Assembly: GCA_035995425.1 (NCBI GenBank)
Contig: DASYKM010000215.1
Span: 1 to 64,000 of the forward strand
Source: CADEED01 sp035995425
GTDB taxonomy: Bacteria > Pseudomonadota > Gammaproteobacteria > Steroidobacterales > Steroidobacteraceae
Length of the DNA: 64,000 bases
Direction of reading: 5' to 3'
Made by a program: the position numbers and the translations under genes. The notes under the pieces are model-generated. The model searched no databases and had not been told where the DNA came from. It saw only the letters and a list, made by a program, of their open reading frames with translations. Below, piece by piece: positions 1 through 9,900 of the stretch. Position 1 is the stretch's first letter; every line of letters starts with the position of its first letter.

Positions 1-780
1 CTGCGCCTTGTCGAGGAACGCGGTCTCGTTGGTGGCGCGATACAGCCAGATGGCGCCCCAGACCAGCTCGTCGTTGTAGCCGCTCCAGGAGTTGTAGAAG
101 CCCTGCGCATCGGCGATCGCGTCGGAGTACTTGCCGCGAAAAGTATCCGCAAAGGTGTAGAGCTGGCGCGCATGCGAGAGCAGCGTATTGGCGTAGGTGG
201 GATCCGTGGGGCGGAATGCCATCGAAGCCGCCGCCAGCGCGGCCGCCGTTTCGCCAGCCAGGTCCGAGCCCGGATGCGTGCTGTCGATCTTGAACGCCGG
301 TCGCGCCATCTGCATGACTTCAGCCGGGCCCCACCAGGCGTGATCGGTGCCGCCCGCGCCGATCTGGCCGTACAGTTCGTTGGTGGCGGTGTGCGCCTTG
401 ATGAAGTAGTCGGTGGCCCACTTCAATTCGTCGAGCGCGGTGGTGAGCTGACCGCTCTGCACGTATGCATCGCGGTACTCGACGATGCCCATGGCCAGCA
501 GCGTGGCCGAGGCCGCCATCGGCAGGCCGAATTTCACGTGATCGCCGGCGTCGTACCAGCCGCCGGTCAGGTCGCGGCCGACATCCGCGCCATCCTGCAG
601 CGCGGAGTCGCCGCGCCAGTTGATGCGATTGGTGGTGGGCAGATCGCCGGAGCGCTGCGCCTCATAGAAGAAGAGTGACTTCTGCAGCGCCTCGCCGTAG
701 TTGAAGGTTTGTGCGAAGAGCTGCGGCGCGAACAACGCCAGACACACCGCGAGGACGCGGCCAATACCGGAGCGAGCCAT
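1..780 (-). CDS. Glycoside hydrolase family 9 endoglucanase (cellulase), N-terminal part, cut by window edge
   Basis: The 260 residues visible begin with a signal peptide (residues 1-24, ending LFAQ) followed directly by TFNYGEALQKSLFFYEAQRSG, the usual opening of a GH9 (alpha/alpha)6 catalytic domain. The signature GGWYDAGDHVKFGLPMA lies at residues 73-89, where D77 and D80 correspond to the GH9 catalytic-base aspartates. The acid/base glutamate lies beyond the window. The protein is therefore expected to be secreted and to hydrolyse beta-1,4-glucan. The reading frame stays open to base 1, so the gene continues leftwards. It is transcribed divergently from the histidine kinase at 1106. The family call is secure; exact substrate (cellulose, mixed-linkage glucan) is inference. 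Confidence 0.93.
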   Translation of the reverse strand, partial: MARSGIGRVLAVCLALFAPQLFAQTFNYGEALQKSLFFYEAQRSGDLPTTNRINWRGDSALQDGADVGRDLTGGWYDAGDHVKFGLPMAASATLLAMGIVEYRDAYVQSGQLTTALDELKWATDYFIKAHTATNELYGQIGAGGTDHAWWGPAEVMQMARPAFKIDSTHPGSDLAGETAAALAAASMAFRPTDPTYANTLLSHARQLYTFADTFRGKYSDAIADAQGFYNSWSGYNDELVWGAIWLYRATNETAFLDKAQ

Positions 781-1105
781 GTTTTTCCCCCTGTGAACTA
801 ACAAGAAAGTCCGAGTAGCTCGAAGGAGAGAATGGACGGACGCGTTGTCGGAAGGGCGCCGCTATCCATGTCTCATGCTCCCTCGATCGCGGCGTGAATC
901 CATCTGGCCGCGCGCAACCGAGCTTATGCCGCGCGGGACCACTGTCAATCAGAGAATCACCGCGTAACGAAACCGGCGCGCCGGCCGCTGTCGCAGGGCG
1001 AGTGGGAAGGGACACAGGACAGTCTTGTCAGTCCTGGTTGTCCACGAACCGGCGACCTTGCGCCATTTGCACGACAACGAAACTAGGCTAGCCTCCGGCG
1101 CTGCC
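781..1105. promoter_or_regulatory. Divergent intergenic region between GH9 gene and histidine kinase
   Basis: This 325-base stretch separates two divergently transcribed genes and must hold both promoters. I could not place a convincing -35/-10 pair. It contains a 12-base palindrome CCGGCGCGCCGG (973-984) and an imperfect inverted repeat, GGACACAGGAC (1010-1020) with GTCCTGGTTGTCC (1031-1043), roughly 65 bases upstream of the kinase start, which could be an operator. No gene is seen in it. Confidence 0.4.
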
Positions 1106-2893
1106 ATGAAAACAAATGATGCCGAGCTAACAAACCGCATCGGCGCGGAACAGGTGCGCTCGGCTTACAGCAACACCGCGCCGGGCATGTCGAGCACGGC
1201 CGTGGGGGCGTTGCTGATCGCCGGCATCCTCGGCGGCAGCGGCGCGGTGAGCTGGACGGTGGCGATCGTCTTCGCGGGCTGCATGCTGCTGCAGATCGGC
1301 GCGCGTCTCACGCTCATCTTCACCTACCTGCGGCGCAAGCCGCGGGATTCGGAATGGCGCCTGTGGAATCGACGCTTTTCGATCGGCGCACTGGTGGCGA
1401 GCCTGTTCCTCGGCGGCTCCTCGTGGTGGCTGCTGCCGCCGCAACGCTTCGACATGCAGCTGCTGCTCATGCTGTATCTGTGCGCCGTCGCCAGCGGCGC
1501 CGTCACCGCATTCGGAGTACTCCGGCCGGCGATCTTCTTCTCCATCCTGCCGATGATGCTGTTGCCCACCGCGTGGATGCTCGCGCAGGGCGACTGGATG
1601 CATTGGGTGATGGCGCTCATCATTCTCGCCTGGCTGTTTGCGGTCACCGACCAGGCGCGCCGCTATGGCGCGCAGTTCGAGGAATCCGTGCGGCTGCGCT
1701 TCGAGAATGAAGACCTCATCGCGCGCCTGCGGGGCGAGAAGCTCATCGCCGAGGAAGCAAGCACCGCCAAATCACGATTCCTCGCCGCCGCCAGCCACGA
1801 CCTGCGCCAGCCGGTGCACGCGCTGACGCTGTTCGTCGCCGCGCTGCGCCCACGCGTCAACGACGCCGAAGCGCGCCGGCTGCTCGACCACATCGACAGC
1901 TCGGTGCAGGCCATGGGCGGCCTGTTCAATGGGCTACTCGACATCTCGCGCCTCGATGCCGGCGTGGTCGAGGTGCATCCGCAGACTTTCGCGATGCAGC
2001 CGCTGCTCGAGCGCATCTGCCGCGATTTCATCGGCGACGCCGAGGCCAAGAAGATCGAGCTCAAGTGCAAACGCACGCGCGCGGCCGTGTACAGCGATCC
2101 GCTGCTGGTCGAGCGCGTGGTTCGCAACATTGTCGCCAATGCCATCGCCTACACCGACACGGGACGTGTCCTGGTCGGGTGCCGGCGTCGCGGGCGGACG
2201 TTGAGCGTGCAGGTATGGGACACCGGCCGTGGCATCCCCGAGAGCGAACACACGCGAATCTTCACGGAGTTCTACCAGGTCGCCAATCCCGAGCGCGACC
2301 GGAGCAAGGGCGTCGGCCTCGGGCTGGCCATCGTCAAGCGGCTCACGGCGTTGTTAGGCCATCCGCTGTCGCTGCATTCGCAACCGAATCGCGGTTCGGT
2401 GTTCACGCTCGATCTGCCGTTGTCGGATGCGGCGATCAGTGCCGCGGGGCCGGCGAGCGAGGAGGGGGGCGAGCTCGTCGCGGGCGGGCTCATCCTCGTC
2501 GTGGACGACGAGGCCACGATTCAGATGGCGATGAAGAGCCTGCTCGAAGGGTGGGGATTTCAGGCCATCGTCGCCGGATCCTTCGACGAAATCCTGCCGC
2601 TGCTCGCCAACTGCCCGGATCATCCCGCGCTCATGATCTGCGACTATCGTTTACGCGCGCACGAAGACGGCATTCGCGTGATCGAGCGCCTGCGCGCCGA
2701 ATACAACGACGATGAGATTCCCGGCATGCTGATCACCGGCGACACCGCTCCGGACCGGCTGCGCGAAGCGCAGGAGAGTGGGTTGCTACTGCTGCACAAG
2801 CCGGTGGCAAACAGCCGGCTGCGCGCATCGATCACGCATCTCGTGGCGCATCCGGGGCGTCGTGCAGAAACTTCGCCGCCTGCGTCCGGTTGA
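1106..2893 (+). CDS. Membrane hybrid sensor histidine kinase with C-terminal receiver domain
   Basis: A 595-residue sensor kinase. About six hydrophobic segments occupy residues 25-190 (e.g. SSTAVGALLIAGILGG, LLLMLYLCAVASGAVTAF), followed by a short coiled linker. The HisKA box SHDLRQPVHAL carries the phospho-accepting His231; the HATPase shows an N box (RNIVANAIAYTDTG), DTGRGIP and GLGLAIV. A receiver domain follows, with the acidic DDE start and Asp513 in MICDYRLR. The ATG at 1106 is preferred over an upstream TTG at 1025 because the extra residues do not look like protein. The gene converges on the LuxR regulator at 2832-3485 and overlaps it by 62 bases; this arrangement and the DLRQPVHALTLF variant are common for kinases that pair with NarL/FixJ-type regulators. 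The stimulus cannot be told from sequence. Confidence 0.92.
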   Translation: MKTNDAELTNRIGAEQVRSAYSNTAPGMSSTAVGALLIAGILGGSGAVSWTVAIVFAGCMLLQIGARLTLIFTYLRRKPRDSEWRLWNRRFSIGALVASLFLGGSSWWLLPPQRFDMQLLLMLYLCAVASGAVTAFGVLRPAIFFSILPMMLLPTAWMLAQGDWMHWVMALIILAWLFAVTDQARRYGAQFEESVRLRFENEDLIARLRGEKLIAEEASTAKSRFLAAASHDLRQPVHALTLFVAALRPRVNDAEARRLLDHIDSSVQAMGGLFNGLLDISRLDAGVVEVHPQTFAMQPLLERICRDFIGDAEAKKIELKCKRTRAAVYSDPLLVERVVRNIVANAIAYTDTGRVLVGCRRRGRTLSVQVWDTGRGIPESEHTRIFTEFYQVANPERDRSKGVGLGLAIVKRLTALLGHPLSLHSQPNRGSVFTLDLPLSDAAISAAGPASEEGGELVAGGLILVVDDEATIQMAMKSLLEGWGFQAIVAGSFDEILPLLANCPDHPALMICDYRLRAHEDGIRVIERLRAEYNDDEIPGMLITGDTAPDRLREAQESGLLLLHKPVANSRLRASITHLVAHPGRRAETSPPASG

Positions 2894-3485
2894 CCACGTT
2901 CAACGTCTTGAAGATCGCCGCGATGTGCACCTTCACCGTCTTCTCGGCGATGCCGAGATTGGCACTGATCTCTTTGTTGCTGAGCCCGTCGCGCAGGTAC
3001 TTCAGAACATCCACCTGGCGGTCGGTGAGCTGCGACAGCGAACGTGCCCCGCCATGCGCCGCGTTGTCCGCGGCTCGCGTGGCCGCTGAAACCAGCAGCG
3101 GCGGTACATAGATGTTTCCCGACAGCACCAGTGTCAGTGCCGACACCACCGTCTGTGCCGTCGCGGATTTCGGAATGTAACCGGACGCGCCCGCGTTGAG
3201 CACGCGCCGCACGTCACCGGGACTTTCCGAGCTCGACAGGACGATCACCGGAAGATCCGGATGGCGGCGCGCGAATTCGCGGATCGCCGGTTCGCCGCAA
3301 AGCCCCGGCATCACCAGGTCCATGAACACGGCGTCGACAATTTGCTCGTCGACCACCTGCAGCGCCTCTTCCGCGGACGAAGCCTGCACCACCGTGGTGT
3401 CGGTCGACGCCTGGCGCAGCAACGCGGCGAGGCCGTCGCGAAACAGGGGGTGGTCGTCGACGATGAGCAGTTTCACGCAGGTCAT
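2832..3485 (-). CDS. LuxR/NarL-family response regulator
   Basis: 217 residues with an N-terminal receiver domain (DD at 10-11, phosphorylation site D56 in VFMDLVMPG, conserved K near residue 107 in GYIPKSA) and a C-terminal LuxR helix-turn-helix (residues about 150-200, LTDRQVDVLKYLRDGLSNKE, then TVKVHIAAIFKTL). It should bind DNA as a phosphorylated dimer. It is the likely partner of the hybrid kinase encoded on the opposite strand: the two genes converge and their coding regions overlap by 62 bases, so each mRNA can pair with the other at its 3' end. The target genes are unknown; the region upstream (3486-3775) holds a strong nested stem-loop. Confidence 0.93.
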   Translation of the reverse strand: MTCVKLLIVDDHPLFRDGLAALLRQASTDTTVVQASSAEEALQVVDEQIVDAVFMDLVMPGLCGEPAIREFARRHPDLPVIVLSSSESPGDVRRVLNAGASGYIPKSATAQTVVSALTLVLSGNIYVPPLLVSAATRAADNAAHGGARSLSQLTDRQVDVLKYLRDGLSNKEISANLGIAEKTVKVHIAAIFKTLNVVNRTQAAKFLHDAPDAPRDA

Positions 3486-3550
3486 CTTAAAGAAACCCGA
3501 GGTTTGCTAGCCATATTTGCAGCATCGCCTGTTCCGTAGGGCGAATTGCA

Positions 3551-3601
3551 TACGGCAAAGGGCTTAAGCCCGGTACTTAAGCCCTCTGGCCAGTTGCCGT
3601 A
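3551..3601. repeat. Nested stem-loop upstream of the LuxR regulator
   Basis: An 8-bp outer arm TACGGCAA (3551-3558) pairs with TTGCCGTA (3594-3601). Inside it lies a perfect 9-bp hairpin, GGGCTTAAG (3560-3568), loop CCCGGTA, CTTAAGCCC (3576-3584). There is no U-tract on either side, so it is not a simple terminator. It sits 65-116 bases upstream of the regulator start, in a 290-base region without genes (3486-3775), so an operator or leader structure is possible. Also in this region is the word CCGTAGGGC, present twice (3533 and 3597). Confidence 0.6.
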
Positions 3602-3775
3602 GGGCTTGGCCGACGGTTGAATGCGGGCCCTCTGGGAGGAGTGGCAAAACGCATGGCCGAGGGATCGGGTCCGTCTGCAAAAAGTCTGTTTGCGCCCTGG
3701 ATACTTGCCCGGATGCCGGCCGGCTGGACCGGACGTGGGCTTTGCAGTAGGTTGCGCCCGCAATCCGCGACCCCC

Positions 3776-3865
3776 GGAGGGGTGGCAGAGCGGTTGAATG
3801 CACCAGTCTTGAAAACTGGCAGCCTCTCACGAGGCTCGTGGGTTCAAATCCCACCCCCTCCGCCA
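3776..3865 (+). tRNA. tRNA-Ser (anticodon TGA)
   Basis: Cloverleaf read by eye: acceptor arm GGAGGGG (3776-3782) pairs with CCCCTCC (3855-3861), discriminator G, and an encoded CCA at 3863-3865. The anticodon stem CCAGT/ACTGG encloses the loop CTTGAAA, giving anticodon TGA (serine UCA). A long variable arm (CCTCTCACGAGG) is typical of serine tRNAs. The T arm is GTGGG-TTCAAAT-CCCAC. Total 90 bases. No neighbouring tRNA was seen, and no integrase or attachment-site duplication, although serine tRNAs are frequent integration sites. Confidence 0.97.
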
Positions 3866-3948
3866 GTCTTTCCTTTCTCCAGTTCTTCTTCTCCCGAAGC
3901 CGCGCGCGTCGCCGACGCCCGCGGCTTTTCTCATTCCGGAGCTTCCAA

Positions 3949-6900
3949 GTGAAACCCATCCGCTTCATCGGGTCCGTCGCCTTCGCCGTTTCCGCGCCCA
4001 TCGCGTGGTCGCAGACACCGCCCGCCGACCCACCGGCGGAGACGGACAGGATCTGGTGCAGCTACGCCAACTACATGCCCTGCTACGAAAAGGGCGATCC
4101 CATCGTCAATCCGGAAACCGGAGTCACGGAGTTCATCGAGGACTTCGTCTTCAAACCGTACGGGTCGGTCAAAACCACTTTGGGTCAATACCTCTGGGCG
4201 GGACCCATCACGAAAGACGCGACGTTCACCATTCCCGGGACACCGGCGGTCCCGGAGCTGCCGGAGATTCTTCCGACGGCCACGAGTCCCGGTCGTCCGC
4301 ATTACGACGCGCGTCCGGCCGTTCCCGCGATCACTTACACGATCGGAGATCCGGTGTACGGTCCCGACCCGGCGCCGAGCGACGACAACATCGATCCGCC
4401 GCTCATTGGTTTTCACTGCACTCCCGCCTGCGGCATTCCCGGCGAGACCGATTACCTGGCGTTCACGCTCGCGGTTCCCACCGACACCAAACCTGACGGT
4501 CTCGGCGGACTTCCGGGCCGCGACGCGCGCGTAGTAGATAGCCCCGCGCCGAGCGGCGGCGTCAATCGCTACATTGCCGAGCGCGAAGGCCGGTGGGGCG
4601 ACAGCGGCGACAGCGGCTGGGGCGTCGAGGTCTGCATCTTCGGCTGCTGGACCATCGGTGAGAGTGCCGAACAGGGTGACCCGGGCGAGAACGGTCCGGC
4701 GCTCACGCGCGATGTCACGCTCGCCGACACGCATGGCATTCCCATCGTGTCGCTGGCCGACAATGCGCCCGGCATCATTGCCACCAGCCGCGGCGGACGC
4801 GGCGGCAGCGGCGGCAATGCCTGGGGCGCACTCCCGGCCGCGAACGGCGGCCCCGCCGGCATCGGCGGCAGAGTCGAGGTGACGAACCACGTGGACGTCA
4901 CGACGACGGGCGCCGAATCGCACGGCATGTTCATCCAGAGCCGCGCGGGCATTGGTGGCACGGGCGGCAGCGGCTACATCCTCGGCGATGCGGGCTCTGG
5001 CGGTCCGGCCGCGCAGGGTGGCGACGCCATCGGCATCAACCGTGCCCACATTTCGACGACCGGCAACGGCGCCATCGGCCTCTTCGCGCAGAGCCTGGGT
5101 GGCGGTGGTGGCGACGGCGGCGACAGCTATGGCCTGGTCGGCGATGCCGGCAGCGGCAGCGAGGGCGGCCACTCGGGCAATTCCACCGCGACTAACTACG
5201 GCACGGTCTCGACCGGCAGCATCGCGGCGGGCACCGGCGAAGCCGCGCACGGCGTGTTCGCGCAGAGCGTTGGCGGCAAGGGCGGCAACGCCGGCGACGC
5301 GGGGACGCTTGCCGTCGCGCTCGGCGGCGACGGCAGCGCCGGCGGCGATGGGCATCTCGCGACGGCTAACAACGAGGCGAACGCCGAGATCACCACGCGC
5401 GGCAACTATGCCGTCGGACTCTACGCGCAGTCGATCGGCGGCGGCGGCGGTGACGGCGGCTCGGGCGTCGCGATCACCGGCATCGGCGGCTACGGCGGTG
5501 GCGGCGGCAGCGGCGGCACGGCCACGGCTAACAACCGCGCCGGCGCGCGCGTCACCACGCTCGGCATCGCGGCCTACGGCGTGCTGGCGCAATCGGTCGG
5601 CGGCGGCGGCGGCAATGGCGGGGACGGCAACGGCATCGGCGGCATCGGTGGCAAGGCGAGCGGCGGCGGCTCGGGCGGCGTGGCCACGATCAACAATGCA
5701 GGATCGGTGGTCACTGGCGGCCAGTATGCGCACGGCCTGCTCGCGCAGAGCATCGGCGGCGGTGGCGGCAGCGGCGGCAATGGCAATGGCCTCGTCGGTG
5801 TCGGCGGCGGTGTTGCCGCGACGGGCTTCAACACCGGCGGCACGGTCACGGTGACGAACGCGGCGGGCGCGGAAGTGATCACCGGCGGTGACAACGCGAA
5901 CGCCATCATGGCGCAGAGCATCGGTGGCGGTGGCGGCACGGGCGCCGGATCGTCAGGCCTGGTCGCGGTCGGCGGCGAAGGCGGCATGGGCGGCGATGGT
6001 CGCGACGTGCACGTCACGAACCGTGGCACGGTGCGCACGATCGGCATCGACTCCAAGGGCATCCTCGGCCAGAGCATCGGCGGCGGCGGCGGTTCCGCGA
6101 GCGCCTCGCATGGCGCCGTCAACCTCGGCGGCTCGGGCGCCGGCGGCGGCAACGGCGACCTGGTCGACATCAAGAACTACGGGGACATCACCACGCGCGA
6201 AGAAGGCGGCGACGGCATCTTCGCGCAGAGCATCGGCGGTGGTGGCGGCAATGGCGCGAGCGCGGCGGAAGGCAGCGGCCTCGATGTCGTCGGCATCGGC
6301 GGTAGCGGCGCCGGCGGCGGTAACGGCGGCGCGGTGCAGGTGACGAACGAAGGCGTCATCTCGACGAATGGCGCGCGTGCGCGCGGCATCATGGCCGAGA
6401 GCATCGGCGGTGGCGGCGGCAGTGGTGGCGATGGCGGCGCGCTGATCGCGATCGGCGGCAGTGGCGGCAGCGGTGGTTCCTCGGGCGTTCCGGCCACGCC
6501 GGACATCGGCGGCAATCTCACCATCATCAACGGCGGCGTCATCACGACTCGCGGCAATCAGTCGTCGGGCATCGAAGCGCGCAGCGTTGGCGGCGGCGGC
6601 GGCAGTGGTGGTTCCGCGTATGGAGGGCCGCTCGCGATCGGTGGCAGCGGTGGCGCGGGCGGTGCCGGGGGCATCGTCGATGTAACCCATAGCCACAGCA
6701 TTGCGACGCTCGGCAACGATTCGAACGGCATCTTCGCGCAGTCGATCGGCGGCGGCGGCGGCAACGGCGGCAACAGCGTGTCGGTGTCCGCCTTCGGCGG
6801 CGCCTCGATCGGCGGTGCCGGCGGCATTGCGAGCGATGGCAACAGCGTGATCATCCGCGGCACCGGAATCGGTGGCGTCACTCCGACCATCGACACGATC

Positions 6901-9900
6901 GGCGACCGCGCCAAGGGCATCTTCGCGCAGTCCGTCGGTGGCGGCGGCGGCAATGGCGGATTCGCCGTGCAGGCATCGGGCGGATATATCGGCGCGATGT
7001 CGGCGGCCGTCGGCGGTATCGGCGGACGCGGTGGACGCGGCCAGCTCGTCGACATCGACGCGACCACGGACATCACGACGCACGGCTTCGACGCCGACGG
7101 CATCCTCGCGCAGAGCGTGGGCGGTGGCGGCGGCAACGGCGGATTCGCCATGTCGTACGCGTTCTCGGGCGGTGATATCGGCGCTGGCTCCATTGCCGCG
7201 GGCATCGGCGGTCGCGGCGGTGACGGCGGCGCGGGTGGCCAGGTCGACATCGACGCCGGCGGCTCGATCGACACGACCGGCGAACAATCCGAAGGCTTGA
7301 TTGCGCAGTCGATCGGCGGCGGTGGTGGCAGCGGCGGCTACGCGATCACGATCGCAGGCTCGGTGGCGGCGGGTGGGGCGGGCGCGGTCTCGGCCGCGAT
7401 CGGCGGCGACGGCGGCCTTGGCGGCGTCGGTGGACAGGTCGATGTGGACTACACCGGCGACATTCACACCGGCGGCGAGCAGTCCACGGGTGTCGTGGCG
7501 CAGACGATCGGTGGCGGTGGCGGCAACGGCGGCTACACGATCGCCGGCGCGGTCGCGGGCGGCGGTGCCGGCGCGGCGGCCGCCTCGGTTGGTGTCGGCG
7601 GCTCCGGTGGCGGCGGTGGCATCGGCGGCGTGGTGCATTCCACGATCAACGGCAATCTAACTACCGAGCGCGATCGCTCGACCGGCATGGTGGTGCAGTC
7701 GGTCGGCGGGCGCGGCGGCAACGGTGGCTTCAACGTCTCGGGCACGATCAGCGGGGCGGGTGCCGCGGCGGCCGCGGTATCCGTCGGCATCGGCGGCTCG
7801 GGCGGCGGTGGCGGCAATGGCGGCACGGCGACCGGCACGCTCAACGGCGACGCGGTCACGCGCGGACGGGATTCGGATGCGGTGGTCGTGCAGAGCGTCG
7901 GCGGCGGTGGCGGCAATGGCGGCTTCAACGTGTCCGGGGCGATCACCGGCGGCGGCGGCGCCGCGGGCGCGGTCTCGGTCGGCATCGGCGGCGCCGGCGG
8001 TGGCGCCGGCAGCGGCGTGCTCGCCACCGGCATCGTCAACGGCAATCTAACTACCGTCGGCGACGGCTCGAACGGTCTGGTGGCGCAGAGCGTCGGCGGT
8101 GGCGGCGGCAACGGTGGCTTCAACATTTCCGCGGTGATCGCCGGCGCGGGCGCCACGGCGGGCGGCGCCTCCGTGGGCCTCGGCGGCGCGGGCGGCGGTG
8201 GCGGTGGTGGCGGTGCGGTGATCGCGATGCTCACGGGCTCGGCGCACACGCAGGGCAACAACGCCACGGCCGTCGTCGCGCAAAGCGTCGGCGGCGGCGG
8301 CGGTAACGGCGGTTTCAACGTATCGGGCAGCATCACCGGCAGCGGCGCCAACGCCGGCGGCGTTGCCGTGGGCCTCGGCGGTTCGGGCGGCGGTGGCGGC
8401 GCCTCGGGTCAAACTACTCTCACGGTCATCGGTGACACGCTCACCGAAGGGCACGACTCCGGCGGCGTGCTCGCGCAGAGCATCGCCGGCGGCGGCGGCA
8501 ACGGTGGATTCAACGTGTCTTCGGCGATCTCCGCGTCGGGCACCGCCTCCGGAGCGGTGGCGGTGGGTCTCGGCGGCTCGGGCGGCGATGGCGGGTTCAC
8601 GAGCGGAACCTCGACCGCGAACGTCACCGGCAACATCGTCACGCTCGGCAACAACTCGACCGGCCTCATCTCGCAGTCCATCGGCGGTGGCGGCGGCAAT
8701 GGCGGCTTCAATGTCACGGGCACGGTGTCCGCCTCGGGCGGCACCAGTGGCTCGATTTCGGTGGGCCTCGGCGGTTCGGGCGGCCGCGGCGGCAGCGCAT
8801 CGACCGCGACCGGCATTCTCCGGGGTGATCTGCAGACTTTCGGAAAGGAATCCGACGGTGTCCTGGTGCAGAGCATCGGTGGCGGTGGCGGCAACGGCGG
8901 GTTCAACGTCACCGGCTCCATCGCGGGATCCGGCAGCAATGCGGGCGCGGTGTCGGTTGGCCTCGGGGGATCGGGCGGTTCGGCGAGCAACGGCGGCGCG
9001 GCGATCGCCACCGTCACCGGCAACGTGATGACCGCAGGCAACGGCGCCAACAGCATCATCGCGCAGAGCATCGGCGGTGGCGGCGGCAACGGCGGCTTCA
9101 ATGTGTCGGGTTCGGTGTCGGGCGCCGGCGGCAACGCGGTCGGCGTTGCGGTGGGCCTCGGTGGTTCGGGCGGCGGCGGCGGCAATGGCGGCACTGCGAC
9201 GGCGACTGTCACCGGCAATGCCAGCACGCAAGGCAATGATGCGACGGCGGTCATCGTGCAGAGCCTCGGTGGCGGTGGCGGCACGGGCGGCATGAATGTC
9301 TCGGCCAACGTGAGCGGCAGCGGCTCGAGTGCCGGCGGTGTCACTGTGGGCCTGGGTGGCGCGGGCGGCGGCGGCGGCGACTCGGCACTAACTACCTTGA
9401 CCTTGACCGGCGACGTCGTGACGCAAGGTGACGATGCCGGCGGCATCCTGGTGCAGAGCGTCGGTGGCGGCGGCGGCGCCGGCGGCATGAACGTCTCGGC
9501 GAACGTCACCGGATCCGGAAGCAGCTCCGGCGCGGTGTCGGTCGGTCTCGGCGGTTCGGGTGGCCTCGGCGGCGACGGCGCGGTCGTCAGCTCCACGGTG
9601 ACCGGCGACGTGACTACGCGCGGCGATCGCGCCACGGGTTACATCGCGCAGAGTCTCGGTGGCGGCGGCGGCAACGGCGGCATGAACGTGAGCGGCACGC
9701 TGGTCGCATCCGGTTCGGGTGCGGGTTCGGTATCCGTCGGGCTGGGCGGCAGCGGCGGTGGCGGCGGCGATGGCCGCGCGGTGACCGCGAGCCTCACCGG
9801 CAATCTGACCACTCTCGGCGACGATGCCTACGGCGTGCTGTTCCAGAGCGTCGGAGGTGGCGGCGGCAACGGCGGCATGAATATTTCGACCGCGGTCAGC

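Noticed and set aside
3577..3603. FliA (sigma-28)-like promoter TTAAGCCC-11-GCCGTAGG
   Set aside because: Spacing fits but the match is poor and there is no flagellar or chemotaxis structural gene nearby.
3776..3865. tRNA-Ser as an integration site of a mobile element
   Set aside because: No integrase, no duplicated tRNA end, and no change in base composition next to it.
3838..3948. ATG at 3838 as the start of the autotransporter
   Set aside because: It lies inside the tRNA and gives an Arg-rich non-signal head; GTG 3949 has a ribosome-binding site and begins a signal peptide.
3564..4001. Minus-strand reading frame with an EGVGFEPT-like segment
   Set aside because: It is antisense to the tRNA-Ser; this peptide string is the familiar false translation of tRNA-Ser antisense DNA.
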